From: Nonomuraea ceibae
Lineage (GTDB): Bacteria; Actinomycetota; Actinomycetes; Streptosporangiales; Streptosporangiaceae
NCBI RefSeq assembly: GCF_019396325.1
Contig: NZ_JAHKRO010000013.1
Location: forward strand, 62,001-126,000
Length of the DNA stretch: 64,000 nucleotides
Direction of reading: 5' to 3'
Part shown: positions 55,229-63,461 of the stretch, one piece after another
Position numbering within the stretch: the first letter of the stretch is position 1
Layout: every line of letters starts with the position of its first letter
The notes under the pieces: generated by a model
Database searches by the model: none
The model's input: the letters and a program-made list of their open reading frames with translations, nothing else
What the model was told of the DNA's origin: nothing
Translations under genes and position numbers: made by a program

Positions 55229-56269
55229 TCAGGGGGCGGCCTTGCGGAGGGCGTCCAGGAAGGCGTCCACGTCGGCGGGGGTGGTGTCGTAGGAAGTCAT
55301 CCAGCGGGCGATGCCGGTGGACTCGTCCGGCGGGAGGAGTAGGAAGTGCTCCTGGAGGGCGGCGGCGACGGCAGGAGGGACGGTGGCGAAGACGGCGTTG
55401 GACTCGACCGGGTACGCCAAGGTGATCTGCGGGATGGAGGCGAGGCCGTCGGCAAGGCGGGCGGCCATGGCGTTGGCGTGGGAGGCGTTCCGGTGCCAGA
55501 GGTCGTCCGTGAGGAGAGCGGAGAGCTGGGCGGAGACGAAGCGCATCTTCGACGCCAGCTGGAGGGACTGCCGGCGGAGGTAGGGGACGGCTTCCGTGAG
55601 TGTGGGATCGAGGACGATGACCGCTTCCGCCGCCAGGGCGCCGTTCTTGGTGCCGCCGAAGCTGAAGACGTCGACGCCTACGTCCGTGGTGATCGCGGAC
55701 AGGGAGCAGTCGAGGTAGGCGGCGGCGTTGGCCAGGCGGGCGCCGTCGACGTGGAGGCGCATGCCTGCCGCGTGGGCGGCGTCGGCCAGGGCGGCTAGTT
55801 CGGCGGGGGAGTAGCAGGTGCCGAGTTCGGTGACTTGGGAGATGGAGACTACGCGTGGCTGCGGGTCGTGGTGGCTGCCGAGCGTGGAACGGGGGCCGGA
55901 CAGGTCGTCGGGGCGGAGTTTGCCGTCCGGGGTGGGGATGGTGATGAGCTTCGCGCCGAGGAGGCGTTCTGCGGCGCCGGTCTCGTGGCTGGCGATGTGG
56001 GCGGTGGCCGGGCAGACGACCGCGTCGTAGCGGCCGAGCATGAGGGCGAGGCCGACCATGTTGGCGCCCGCGCCGTTGAGGACCGGGAAGCCTTCCGCGC
56101 GGGGGCCGAACACGTCCTTGATGTGACGGCCGAAGGCGGCGGTCCAGGCGTCTTCGCCGTACGCGGGGGCGTCGCCGTGGTTGACGGCGGTGATGGCGTC
56201 GAGGATGGCGGGGTGCACGCCGGCGTGGTTGTCGCTGGCGAAACTCTTGAGGTAGGTGGGCTCGATCAC
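55229..56269 (-). CDS. Low-specificity L-threonine aldolase (beta-eliminating lyase family)
   Basis: This 346-residue PLP enzyme starts at GTG. The PLP-Lys is in FSFGGTKNGALAAE. It also shows ASDNHAGVHPAILDAI, FPVLNGAGANMVGLA, HIASHETGAAERLLGAK and RLHVDGARLANAAAYL, the aldolase family pattern. It cleaves L-threonine/allo-threonine to glycine and acetaldehyde. It is convergent with parB. Confidence 0.92.
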   Translation of the reverse strand: MIEPTYLKSFASDNHAGVHPAILDAITAVNHGDAPAYGEDAWTAAFGRHIKDVFGPRAEGFPVLNGAGANMVGLALMLGRYDAVVCPATAHIASHETGAAERLLGAKLITIPTPDGKLRPDDLSGPRSTLGSHHDPQPRVVSISQVTELGTCYSPAELAALADAAHAAGMRLHVDGARLANAAAYLDCSLSAITTDVGVDVFSFGGTKNGALAAEAVIVLDPTLTEAVPYLRRQSLQLASKMRFVSAQLSALLTDDLWHRNASHANAMAARLADGLASIPQITLAYPVESNAVFATVPPAVAAALQEHFLLLPPDESTGIARWMTSYDTTPADVDAFLDALRKAAP

Positions 56270-57170
56270 CCCGCCAGGTTACGCACCGCCGCGTGAGCCA
56301 CCACGCCGCCGCCCCGGTACCGTGGGGCCCTGCGGGTTGCGGGGGTCCTTACGAAGCTCTGGGTCTCCGGTGCCTGCGAGTCCGCCGTTGTCCCCGGCGC
56401 CGGGCTTCCCGTGCCGGGCTTCCCGTGCCGGGCTTCCCGTGCCGGGCTTCCCGCGCTGGGGCCACCCCCGCGCTGGGCGCCCCCTGACCCGTGAGGTGCA
56501 CGGGCCGGTCGGGTTCTGGGCGCTATAACCCCGCGCCCCGCTATCCCCAGGCCGGGCTGTCCCCGCGCCCGCCGTCCCGGGCTGCGCTATCCCCGGCGCC
56601 GTGTGGTCCGGCCCGCGAGGTGCCCGGACAGCGCGGCCCCTGGCCCGTGAGGTGCCCGAGCCGTGAGGCGACTGGCCGTGAGGTGGCTGGCCCGTGAGGT
56701 GGTTGGCCCGCTTGGTGGTTGGCCCGTGAGGTGACTGGGCCCGAGGTGGCTGGGACGCGCGGCCCCTTGCCTGCGAGGCGGCTGGGCTGCGAGGCGACTG
56801 GGCCGCACCATCCCTGGACCCTGAGGCAGCCGGGGCCCCGCCGTCCCCGGGCCGCGATCCCCGGGCCGCGATCACCGGGCCGCGATCACCGGGCCGCGCG
56901 GTCGCTGGCCCATGTGGTGGCTGGGCCGTGCGGCGCTGGGTCTACCACGGTCCCCACGTGTTGGGTCGTCGGGTTGTTGCGGTTCTGGGCGCGGGGCAGC
57001 TCTGCGGAGTGTCGGCTGGGGACAGCGGGGCGGAGGGAGGGACCGGAGGAGCGGCTGGGGGGATGGTGGGGCTGCCAGGGGCGTGGGCAGCCAGGGGCAT
57101 GGGACTGCCCGGACGTGGGGCAGCAAGGGGCATGGGGCCGCTGGGGGAGTGGGGCGGGAGGCTGGTCCGG
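56270..57170. repeat. 901-bp tandem-repeat-rich spacer
   Basis: Three kinds of tandem arrays occur. CGGGCTTCCCGTGC is repeated four times (56401-56456, last copy one base different). A GTGAGGTGGCTGGCCC-like unit is repeated several times at about 56620-56760. CCGGGCCGCGATCA is repeated three to four times at about 56847-56900. After 57000 there are GGGGC/GGGCAG-rich repeats. The ORFs that read through are Pro/Arg/Gly low-complexity on both strands. No gene is seen. Confidence 0.85.
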
Positions 57171-58127
57171 TTAGCGGGGGGTGCGGGTGGCGGCGTTTTG
57201 GAGGAGGATGCGGCAGAGTTCGCCGAGGTCCTGGCCCGCGGCTTCGGCAGCCATCGGGAGGAGCGAGGTCTCCGTCATGCCGGGGGCCACGTTGACTTCC
57301 AGGAAGTGCGGGCGGCCGGCGGCGTCCACGATGAGGTCGGTGCGGGAGATGTCACGCAGGCCGAGCGCCGTGTGAGCGGTCACGGCGGTCTCGGCGCAGG
57401 CCGACGCCGCTTCGGAGGAGAGCCGGGCAGGGGCGAAGAACTCGGTGTGCCCGGCGGTGTAGCGGGCGGCGTAGTCGTACACGCCCTCGTCGGGCACGAT
57501 CTCCACGGCGGGGAGCGCGACGGGGCCGTCACCGAAGTCGACGACCGAGACCGCCACCTCGATGCCCTCGATGTAGCACTCGATGAGCGCCGTGTCGCCG
57601 TAGGCGAAGCAGCCGACCATGGCGGCGGGCAGTTCCTCGGCGGTGCGGACGATGGACGCGCCGAGCGCGGAGCCGCCGCGGGCGGGCTTGACGAACAGGG
57701 GGAGGCCCAGGTGCTCGACGATGCGGCCCAGGACGGCCGTGGCGCCGAGGTCGTGGAAGGTCTCCTTGGGCAGCGTGACCGAGTCGGGGGTGCGCAGGCC
57801 GACGGAGCGTACGACGGCCTTGGCAGTGGGCTTGTCGAAGGCGACGCGGCAGGCGTCGGGGTCGGCGCCGACGTACGGGACGTTGAGGAGTTCCAGGACG
57901 GAGCGGATGGCGCCGTCCTCGCCGGCGCCGCCGTGGAGGGTGACGAAGACGGCCTCGGGCGGGTCGGCGAGGATGGACGGGACGAGCGACGCGTCGGTGT
58001 CGCGGGCCTCGACGTCGATGCCGGCCGCCCGGAGCACCTCGCTCACGCGGCGGCCCGAGCGCAGGGAGACCTCCCGCTCGTAGGAGAGACCTCCTGCCAG
58101 CACCAGCACGTGGCCCAGTTCGCTCAT
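57171..58127 (-). CDS. ddl: D-alanine--D-alanine ligase
   Basis: This 318-residue ATP-grasp ligase starts at ATG 58127 behind GGAGGAGAA; the in-frame extension to 58268 is encoded by repeats and lacks homology. It shows VLAGGLSYEREVSLRSGRRV, VFVTLHGGAGEDGAIRSVLE, the ATP loop KPARGGSALGASIV and the C-terminal FLEVNVAPGMTETSLLPMAA. It makes D-Ala-D-Ala for peptidoglycan. It is a second-copy candidate, since ddl is often elsewhere. Confidence 0.92.
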   Translation of the reverse strand: MSELGHVLVLAGGLSYEREVSLRSGRRVSEVLRAAGIDVEARDTDASLVPSILADPPEAVFVTLHGGAGEDGAIRSVLELLNVPYVGADPDACRVAFDKPTAKAVVRSVGLRTPDSVTLPKETFHDLGATAVLGRIVEHLGLPLFVKPARGGSALGASIVRTAEELPAAMVGCFAYGDTALIECYIEGIEVAVSVVDFGDGPVALPAVEIVPDEGVYDYAARYTAGHTEFFAPARLSSEAASACAETAVTAHTALGLRDISRTDLIVDAAGRPHFLEVNVAPGMTETSLLPMAAEAAGQDLGELCRILLQNAATRTPR

Positions 58128-58142
58128 CACTTCTCCTCCGCT

Positions 58143-58282
58143 GACGGCACGCTGTCCAACCGTACCGGGGTGGGAGGTGAGGGCGGCACGCAGGACAACC
58201 GTACAGAGGGGGTGAGGGCGGCACGCCGTTCGACCGTACAGAGGAGGTAAGGGCGGCACGCAGGACAACCGTGCCGGGGACG
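58143..58282. repeat. Four tandem 35-bp repeats upstream of ddl
   Basis: A roughly 35-bp unit containing TGAGGGCGGCACGCAGGACA and ACCGTACAGAGGGGG recurs with 35-base period (starts near 58143, 58178, 58213 and 58248). Three copies are near-identical and the first is more diverged. They occupy the whole ddl upstream region, so they likely contain or modify its promoter. Confidence 0.85.
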
Positions 58283-58300
58283 TGGTGCTTCGAAAAGGAG

Positions 58301-58327
58301 GGAGGGGAGCCGGTCAGGCTCCCCTCC
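58301..58327 (-). terminator. Rho-independent terminator after the aminotransferase
   Basis: A perfect 11-bp stem (GGAGGGGAGCC/GGCTCCCCTCC) and a 5-base loop are followed on the minus strand by CTCCTTTTCG. It closes the aminotransferase transcript five bases after its stop. Confidence 0.88.
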
Positions 58328-58332
58328 AGGGG

Positions 58333-59658
58333 TCAGGCGAGGTCGGGGCCCGGGGTGTCGACGCCGGCGTGGCCGCGGGCGGAGCCGGTGCCGAACGTGT
58401 CGCGGAGCTGCATCTCCTGCTCGATCACCCCGGCGAGGCGGCGGACGCCTTCGCGGATGCGGTCGGGCTCCGGGTAGCAGAACGACAGCCTCATGTGGCG
58501 CGCCCCGCTCCCGTCGGAGAAGAAACCGGTGCCGGGCACGAACGCCACCCGCTCGGCGACGGCGCGCGGCAGGATGGCCTTGGAGTCGAGGCCCTCCGGC
58601 AGCGTCGCCCAGACGAAGAAGCCGCCGGCCGGCCGGGTCCAGGTGACCTCGGGCGGCATGAGCGATTCGAGCGCGCCGAGCATGGCGTCGCGGCGTTCGC
58701 GGTAGAGCTCCTTGAACGTCTTGATCTGCTCCTGCCACGGCTGCGTGGCCAGGTACTGGCCGACGGCGAGCTGGGTGAACGAGGAGTGTGACAGCACGGC
58801 CGACTCCATCGCCAGCACGAGCTTGTCGCGGATGGCGTGGGGCGCGAGCGCCCAGCCGACGCGGAACCCGGGGGCGAGGGTCTTGGAGAACGAGCCGAGG
58901 TAGACGACCCCGTCGGCGTTGTCGGCGCGCAGCGCGCGCATGGGTTCGGCGTCGAAGCCGAGGAGTCCGTACGGGTTGTCCTCGACGATGAGCACGCCGG
59001 CCCGCTGGCAGATGTCGAGCACCTGCTGTCGCCGGGCCATGTTGAGCGTGACGCCGCCGGGGTTGTGGAAGGTCGGGATCGTGTAGAGGAACTTGATCGG
59101 CGCCCCGGCGGTCTCCAGCGCGTAGATGGTCTGCGCCAGCGATTCGGGCACGATGCCCTGATCGTCCATGGCGATGTGCACGACCTTGGCCTGATAGGCG
59201 GCGAACGTACCCAGGGCGCCCACGTACGAGGGGCCTTCGGCCAGCACGACGTCACCCGGGTCGATGAAGATGCGGGTGATCAGGTCGAGGGCCTGCTGGG
59301 AGCCCACGGTGACGACGACGTCGTTCGCCCCGGCGTGGATTCCTTCGAGGCGCATGACGTCGCAGATCTGCTCGCGCAGATGCGGGTCGCCCTGGCCGGA
59401 GCCGTACTGGAGCGCGACCGGGCCGCGCCGCGTGACGAGCTCGGAGACGAGCTCGCCGACCATGTCGAGGGGAAGGGCCGTGACGTACGGCATGCCGCCC
59501 GCGAGCGAGACCACCTCGGGCCTCGACGCGACGGCGAAAAGAGCTCGGATCTCGGAGGCGACCATCCCGGTAGCTCGCGCGGCGTACCGATCGACATAGG
59601 CGTCGATGCGCGACCCTTGGGTCGCGGGCGTCTGACCGTGATCCTGCTCTGCTGTCAC
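58333..59658 (-). CDS. PLP-dependent aminotransferase, 2-aminoadipate (LysN)-like
   Basis: This 441-residue class I/II aminotransferase starts at GTG 59658 after AGGAGG. It shows VVSLAGGMPYVTALPLDMVG, LQYGSGQGDPHLREQI and VGSQQALDLITRIFIDPGDV. PLP contacts are EDNPYG, SFSKTLAPGFRVGW (Lys) and MRLSFCYPEPDRI. It lacks the GntR-HTH of MocR proteins. Such enzymes transaminate aromatic or 2-aminoadipate substrates. Confidence 0.9.
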   Translation of the reverse strand: MTAEQDHGQTPATQGSRIDAYVDRYAARATGMVASEIRALFAVASRPEVVSLAGGMPYVTALPLDMVGELVSELVTRRGPVALQYGSGQGDPHLREQICDVMRLEGIHAGANDVVVTVGSQQALDLITRIFIDPGDVVLAEGPSYVGALGTFAAYQAKVVHIAMDDQGIVPESLAQTIYALETAGAPIKFLYTIPTFHNPGGVTLNMARRQQVLDICQRAGVLIVEDNPYGLLGFDAEPMRALRADNADGVVYLGSFSKTLAPGFRVGWALAPHAIRDKLVLAMESAVLSHSSFTQLAVGQYLATQPWQEQIKTFKELYRERRDAMLGALESLMPPEVTWTRPAGGFFVWATLPEGLDSKAILPRAVAERVAFVPGTGFFSDGSGARHMRLSFCYPEPDRIREGVRRLAGVIEQEMQLRDTFGTGSARGHAGVDTPGPDLA

Positions 59659-59831
59659 GGCCCACCTCCTAGGTGAGTGCTATCCGAGATACCAGATTAC
59701 GCCAGCCGGACATGTCGCCCGTGACCGGGCTGGCCGTCGTGGTACCCGCTGGCGTGACCGTCACTGGGCTACGATGCCAGCTGGGGACGCGGTTTTCGCG
59801 CGCTTTTCCGGGTCAACGATTGGGGCCGTAG

Positions 59832-60449
59832 TTGTCGCGTCGGCTGGTCAACATCACCCTGGACAATGTGGAAGATCTCCCTCGCCGCTGCCGCCGGTGC
59901 GTTTTCTGGGAGCTGGATCCCATGAGCGGGGAACGGGCGGTGGAGTCGGGGGACCCTGGCCTGGAGAAGGAGGCCTGGATCTCCGGCACGCTGCTGGAGT
60001 GGGGGAGCTGCGGCAAGATCGTCTATGTGGACGGCGTGCCGGCGGGGTTCGTGCTCTACAGCCCGCCGCTCTACACGCCGCGTTCGGTCGCCTTCCCCAC
60101 GTCGCCGGTGAGCGCCGACGCGGTGCTGCTGATGACGGCGCACATCATCCCGGAGTTCTCGGGCGGCGGGCTGGGCCGGATGCTCATCCAGGGCGTGGCC
60201 AAGGATCTGACGAGGCGCGGCGTGAAGGCCATCGAGGCGTTCGGCGATCTGAAGTGGGAAGAGCCTAGTTGCGTGGTTCCGGCGGAATACTTGCTTTCTG
60301 TGGGCTTTAAGACCGTTCGTCCGCATTTGCGGTTTCCGCGGCTTCGGCTGGAGCTGAAGACCGCCGTCTCCTGGCGGGAGGACGTCGAGGTGGCCCTGGA
60401 ACGCCTCCTGGGCTCCATGAGCCCCGAGCGTGCCCTCCGACCCGTCTGA
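59832..60449 (+). CDS. GNAT acetyltransferase near parB/trxA
   Basis: This 205-residue protein starts at TTG. The conserved start is LVNITLDNVEDLPRRCRRCV FWELDP. The GNAT core has LLMTAHIIPEFSGGGLGRML IQGVAKD and a C-terminal GFKTVRPHLRFPRLRLELKT. It is found at this position in many actinobacteria. Substrate unknown. Confidence 0.85.
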   Translation: MSRRLVNITLDNVEDLPRRCRRCVFWELDPMSGERAVESGDPGLEKEAWISGTLLEWGSCGKIVYVDGVPAGFVLYSPPLYTPRSVAFPTSPVSADAVLLMTAHIIPEFSGGGLGRMLIQGVAKDLTRRGVKAIEAFGDLKWEEPSCVVPAEYLLSVGFKTVRPHLRFPRLRLELKTAVSWREDVEVALERLLGSMSPERALRPV

Positions 60450-60484
60450 CCCGCCACGAGCCCCGCAGAAGGCCGTACAAACGC

Positions 60485-60522
60485 ATGCGAAAGCCCCCTG
60501 CGACCGCAGGGGGCTTTCGCAT
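60485..60522. terminator. Bidirectional terminator between GNAT and trxA
   Basis: A near-perfect 17-bp stem, ATGCGAAAGCCCCCTGC with GCAGGGGGCTTTCGCAT, around a 4-base GACC loop. It lies between convergent genes and provides A/T ends on both sides. Confidence 0.9.
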
Positions 60523-60536
60523 GGAGCGGGAAGGAC

Positions 60537-60851
60537 CTAGATGATGCCCTCGAGCTCGCGCAGCAGCATGGCCTTCGGCTTGGCGCCGATGATCTGCTTG
60601 ACGAGCTCGCCGCCCTTGTAGACGTTCATCGTCGGGATCTGGAGCACCCCGGCCTCGCGCGGCACGTTGGGGTTCTCGTCGATGTTGAGCTTGACGATCT
60701 CGAGCTTGTCACCGTGCTCGTTGGCGATCTCCTGGAGGATGGGCGCCACCTGACGGCACGGGCCGCACCACTCGGCCCAGAAGTCCACCAGCACGGGCTT
60801 GTCGCTCTTGAGGACGTCCGCCTCGAACGAGGCGTCGGTTACTGCCTTCAC
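60537..60851 (-). CDS. trxA: Thioredoxin
   Basis: This 104-residue protein has the active site WCGPC at 28-32 and the cis-Pro in IPTMNVYKGG. It follows trxB by 12 bases and should be cotranscribed under the SigR promoter at 61837-61863. It reduces cytosolic disulfides. Confidence 0.97.
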   Translation of the reverse strand: MKAVTDASFEADVLKSDKPVLVDFWAEWCGPCRQVAPILQEIANEHGDKLEIVKLNIDENPNVPREAGVLQIPTMNVYKGGELVKQIIGAKPKAMLLRELEGII

Positions 60852-60863
60852 GGATGGGCTCCC

Positions 60864-61796
60864 TTACTTCTCGTTGTTGGCCAGCCAGCGCTCGGAGTCG
60901 AGAGACGCCGAGCAGCCGGTGCCGGCCGCGGTGATCGCCTGGCGATAGATGTGGTCGACGACGTCGCCCGCGGCGAACACGCCGTCGATGTTGGTGGCGG
61001 TCGTGGGGGAGGCGACCTTCACGTAGCCGTCCTCGTCGAGGTCGATCTGCCCCTTGACCAGGTCGGTGCGCGGGTCGTGGCCGATGGCCAGGAACAGCGC
61101 GTCGGTGGCCAGCTCGGACTCCTCGCCGGTCTTGACGTTGCGCAGCTTGACGGCCTCGACCCGGTTCTCGCCCAGGACGTCGATGACCTCGGTGTCCCAG
61201 ATGAAGCGGATCTTGTCGTTCGCGAACGCCCGATCCTGCATGATCTTGCTGGCGCGCAGCTCGTCACGGCGGTGCACGACGGTCACCATGCGGCCGAACC
61301 GGGTCAGGAACGTGGCCTCCTCCATCGCGGTGTCGCCACCGCCCACGACCACGATGTCCTTGTTGCGGAAGAAGAAGCCGTCGCAGGTGGCACACCAGGA
61401 GACGCCCCGGCCGGACAGGCGCTTCTCGTTCTCCAGGCCGAGCTCGCGGTAGCCGGAGCCCATCGCCAGGATGACCGACTTGGCGTAGTAGGTCTTGTCG
61501 TACGTCTTGATGACCTTGGGGTTGGCCTCCAGGTCGACCTCGACCACGTCGTCGGCCACGAGCTCGGCGCCGAACCGCTCGGCCTGCTTGCGCAGGTTGT
61601 CCATCAGGTCGGGGCCCATGATGCCGTCGGGGAACCCGGGGAAGTTCTCCACGTCGGTGGTGTTCATGAGGGCGCCGCCCGCGGTCACCGAGCCCTCGAA
61701 GACCAGCGGGTTCAGCTCGGCGCGTGCGGAGTAGACGGCCGCGGTGTAGCCCGCCGGGCCCGATCCAATGATGATCACGTTACGAACGTCGCTCAA
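60864..61796 (-). CDS. trxB: Thioredoxin-disulfide reductase
   Basis: This 310-residue flavoenzyme has FAD motif GSGPAG near the start, redox pair CATC at 135-138 ([10 protein letters not shown]), NADPH motif [10 protein letters not shown] and C-terminal [20 protein letters not shown]. The TTG at 61796 gives the usual [11 protein letters not shown] start; a GTG at 61805 is possible. The most upstream start at 61838 falls inside the SigR promoter and is excluded. Confidence 0.95.
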   Translation of the reverse strand: MSDVRNVIIIGSGPAGYTAAVYSARAELNPLVFEGSVTAGGALMNTTDVENFPGFPDGIMGPDLMDNLRKQAERFGAELVADDVVEVDLEANPKVIKTYDKTYYAKSVILAMGSGYRELGLENEKRLSGRGVSWCATCDGFFFRNKDIVVVGGGDTAMEEATFLTRFGRMVTVVHRRDELRASKIMQDRAFANDKIRFIWDTEVIDVLGENRVEAVKLRNVKTGEESELATDALFLAIGHDPRTDLVKGQIDLDEDGYVKVASPTTATNIDGVFAAGDVVDHIYRQAITAAGTGCSASLDSERWLANNEK

Positions 61797-61836
61797 CGCT
61801 CCCACGCCTTCCTCTTCTGCTGTTGCCAGTCGCGTC

Positions 61837-61863
61837 AACAGATCCTAGGCCGCAGTGATTCCC
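61837..61863 (-). promoter_or_regulatory. SigR-type promoter of trxBA
   Basis: On the minus strand GGGAAT (-35, 61863-61858) is followed after exactly 18 bases by GTT (-10, 61839-61837), matching the GGGAAT-N18-GTT consensus of SigR/SigH. Transcription should start near 61829. It implies thiol-oxidative stress induction of trxB-trxA. Confidence 0.85.
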
Positions 61864-61884
61864 GCCCCCCACCCGCAACGCGAA

Positions 61885-61906
61885 AGAGCCCGCCGAAGCG
61901 GGCTCT
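61885..61906 (-). terminator. Terminator after the anti-sigma gene
   Basis: The stem AGAGCCCGC/GCGGGCTCT with a CGAA loop (minus strand TTCG), then TTTCGCG on the minus strand. It separates the sigM operon from the SigR-dependent trxBA promoter. Confidence 0.85.
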
Positions 61907-61924
61907 GACGTGGGAAGAAGGCTG

Positions 61925-62821
61925 CTACCAGCGGCCCATGGCGGGCTTGCGCAGGTTCTTGCAACTGAACGGGTCGACGACGTCGATGCGGATCCGCTTG
62001 GCGGCCTTCGACTTCCTCGACGCCATGACGATGGCTTCCTGGCCGTTGTACTGGCCCTGGTCCACGGCGAAGACGCTGAACTTGGTGCGGCTGGTCAGCT
62101 TGCCGACGCACTTGTCGGCCTGCTCGGCCTCGGACGGCCCCTGGATGATCGGGGCCGGTGCGAGGAACTTGCCCAGTGGCAGCGCCAGGTTCTCGTCACT
62201 GTAGTTGTGCTGGCTGTCGGTCAGCGCGTATGCCCTGGCCCGTACCGGCACCTCGGTCGGCGTTGTCACCGCGGGGGCGGCCGAGCTGGCCGCGATCACC
62301 GATGGAGCGACCGTGCCCCCTCCCGAGGCGAGCAGCCCGGTCGAGACGACCGCCGTGCCCACGACCGCCGCCGCCGCGGCAGCCGCCACGGCCGGCACCG
62401 CCCACCGTGGGCGTCGCGCGCTGCGCCGCCTGGCCGGGACGATCGTGCCGTCGTCGGCGACCACCCCCAGCCGCACCGGCTCGGGCGCCGGCTCGTCGGA
62501 GGCCGCGACCGCGGTCTTCTCCCAGGGGGAGTCGCGCATGAGCTCGTCCCAGTCGGGCGCCTGCGCGAGGCCGACGCCTCCGCGGGACGACCCGGCCTCG
62601 GCGGCCAGCGCCTTGTCGATGCGCAGTGCGACACCCATCGGCATGGCCGGTGTTGGGGTCGCCGCGAGCACCTCTCGAACCGCCGCGAGGTCTGCCAGTA
62701 GCTCCCCACAGGGGTCGCAGACCGCGAGATGCTCGCGGACCTGGCGGGCCTGGCCGGCGTCTAGGAGACCCTCGGCCAAATCGGCCAGGGTATCCAGATC
62801 GTAGTGCGTATCACCCGTCAC
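61925..62821 (-). CDS. Zinc-containing anti-sigma factor (RsmA-like), SigM partner
   Basis: This 298-residue product starts at GTG 62821, overlapping the sigma gene by 11 bases. A cytosolic ZAS motif is in REHLAVCDPCGELLADL (H-x3-C-x2-C). A Pro/Ala linker, one TM helix (WAVPAVAAAAAAAVVGTAVV) and an outer domain with two Cys (DKCVGKL, PFSCKNL) follow. It should hold SigM at the membrane until released. The order sigM, anti-sigma, trxB, trxA matches Mycobacterium. Confidence 0.88.
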   Translation of the reverse strand: MTGDTHYDLDTLADLAEGLLDAGQARQVREHLAVCDPCGELLADLAAVREVLAATPTPAMPMGVALRIDKALAAEAGSSRGGVGLAQAPDWDELMRDSPWEKTAVAASDEPAPEPVRLGVVADDGTIVPARRRSARRPRWAVPAVAAAAAAAVVGTAVVSTGLLASGGGTVAPSVIAASSAAPAVTTPTEVPVRARAYALTDSQHNYSDENLALPLGKFLAPAPIIQGPSEAEQADKCVGKLTSRTKFSVFAVDQGQYNGQEAIVMASRKSKAAKRIRIDVVDPFSCKNLRKPAMGRW

Positions 62822-63446
62822 GAAGTTCTGCTCCCTTCGCGGATGAGACGCGACTGAGGTCCGATCGGTTCCGCAGATGCGAAAGAATCGGGGCAAGTTT
62901 CGCGCGTCCTCTCGCACACCTGCTTTTCACCGTACCGCTGGGCACTTCGAGCACCTGAGCTGCGTCTTCGACGGAGTAGCCCATCATGTCCACCAGGACG
63001 AGGGCGGCTCGCTGGTCGGCGGGCAGCAGCTTGAGCGCGGCCGAGACCTCCATGGAGACCTCGCGCTCAAGGGTCTGATCGGGCCCCGGCGTCTCGCGTT
63101 CGGCGGCCTCGATGAGCTCGTCGTCGGCCACCGGGCGCACCGACTTGCGGCGCATCCGGTCGAGGCAGGCGTTGACGACGATGCGGTGCAGCCAGGTGGT
63201 GACGGCGGCCTCGCCGCGGAACGTGGCGGCCTTGCGGTAGGCGGAGACGAAGGCGTCCTGGACGGCGTCGGCGGCCTCGTCGGGGTCGCCGAGCGTGCGC
63301 AGGGCGACCGCCCACATGCGATCACGGTGCCGCTTGACGATCTCGCTGAAGGCGTGTGGATCCCCGTTGATGTGCGCGGTCAGCAGCTCGGCGTCGCTGA
63401 CCGCGGGCCGATCCGCTGCTGAAGGTGTCTCGGGTGGGGAGTTCAC
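62811..63446 (-). CDS. sigM: ECF sigma factor SigM
   Basis: This 211-residue protein starts at GTG. Region 2 (FSEIVKRHRDRMWAVALRTL; DEAADAVQDAFVSAYRKAAT; TTWLHRIVVNACLDRMRRKS) and region 4 (LPADQRAALVLVDMMGYSVE DAAQVLEVPSGTVKSRCARG) are clear. Synteny with the mycobacterial sigM-rsmA-trxB-trxA block supports the name. Confidence 0.93.
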   Translation of the reverse strand: MNSPPETPSAADRPAVSDAELLTAHINGDPHAFSEIVKRHRDRMWAVALRTLGDPDEAADAVQDAFVSAYRKAATFRGEAAVTTWLHRIVVNACLDRMRRKSVRPVADDELIEAAERETPGPDQTLEREVSMEVSAALKLLPADQRAALVLVDMMGYSVEDAAQVLEVPSGTVKSRCARGRAKLAPILSHLRNRSDLSRVSSAKGAELRDG

Positions 63447-63461
63447 AAGAGGGATTCCTGA

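Noticed and set aside
56401..56456. Possible CRISPR or VNTR-coded protein repeat
   Set aside because: The 14-base unit is not a multiple of three and has no spacers; no conserved ORF uses it.
56928..58250. 440-codon + ORF
   Set aside because: Antisense to ddl, and its N-terminal part reads through tandem repeats.
58143..58282. Possible CRISPR array
   Set aside because: Repeats are directly tandem at 35 bases with no unique spacers and no cas genes nearby.
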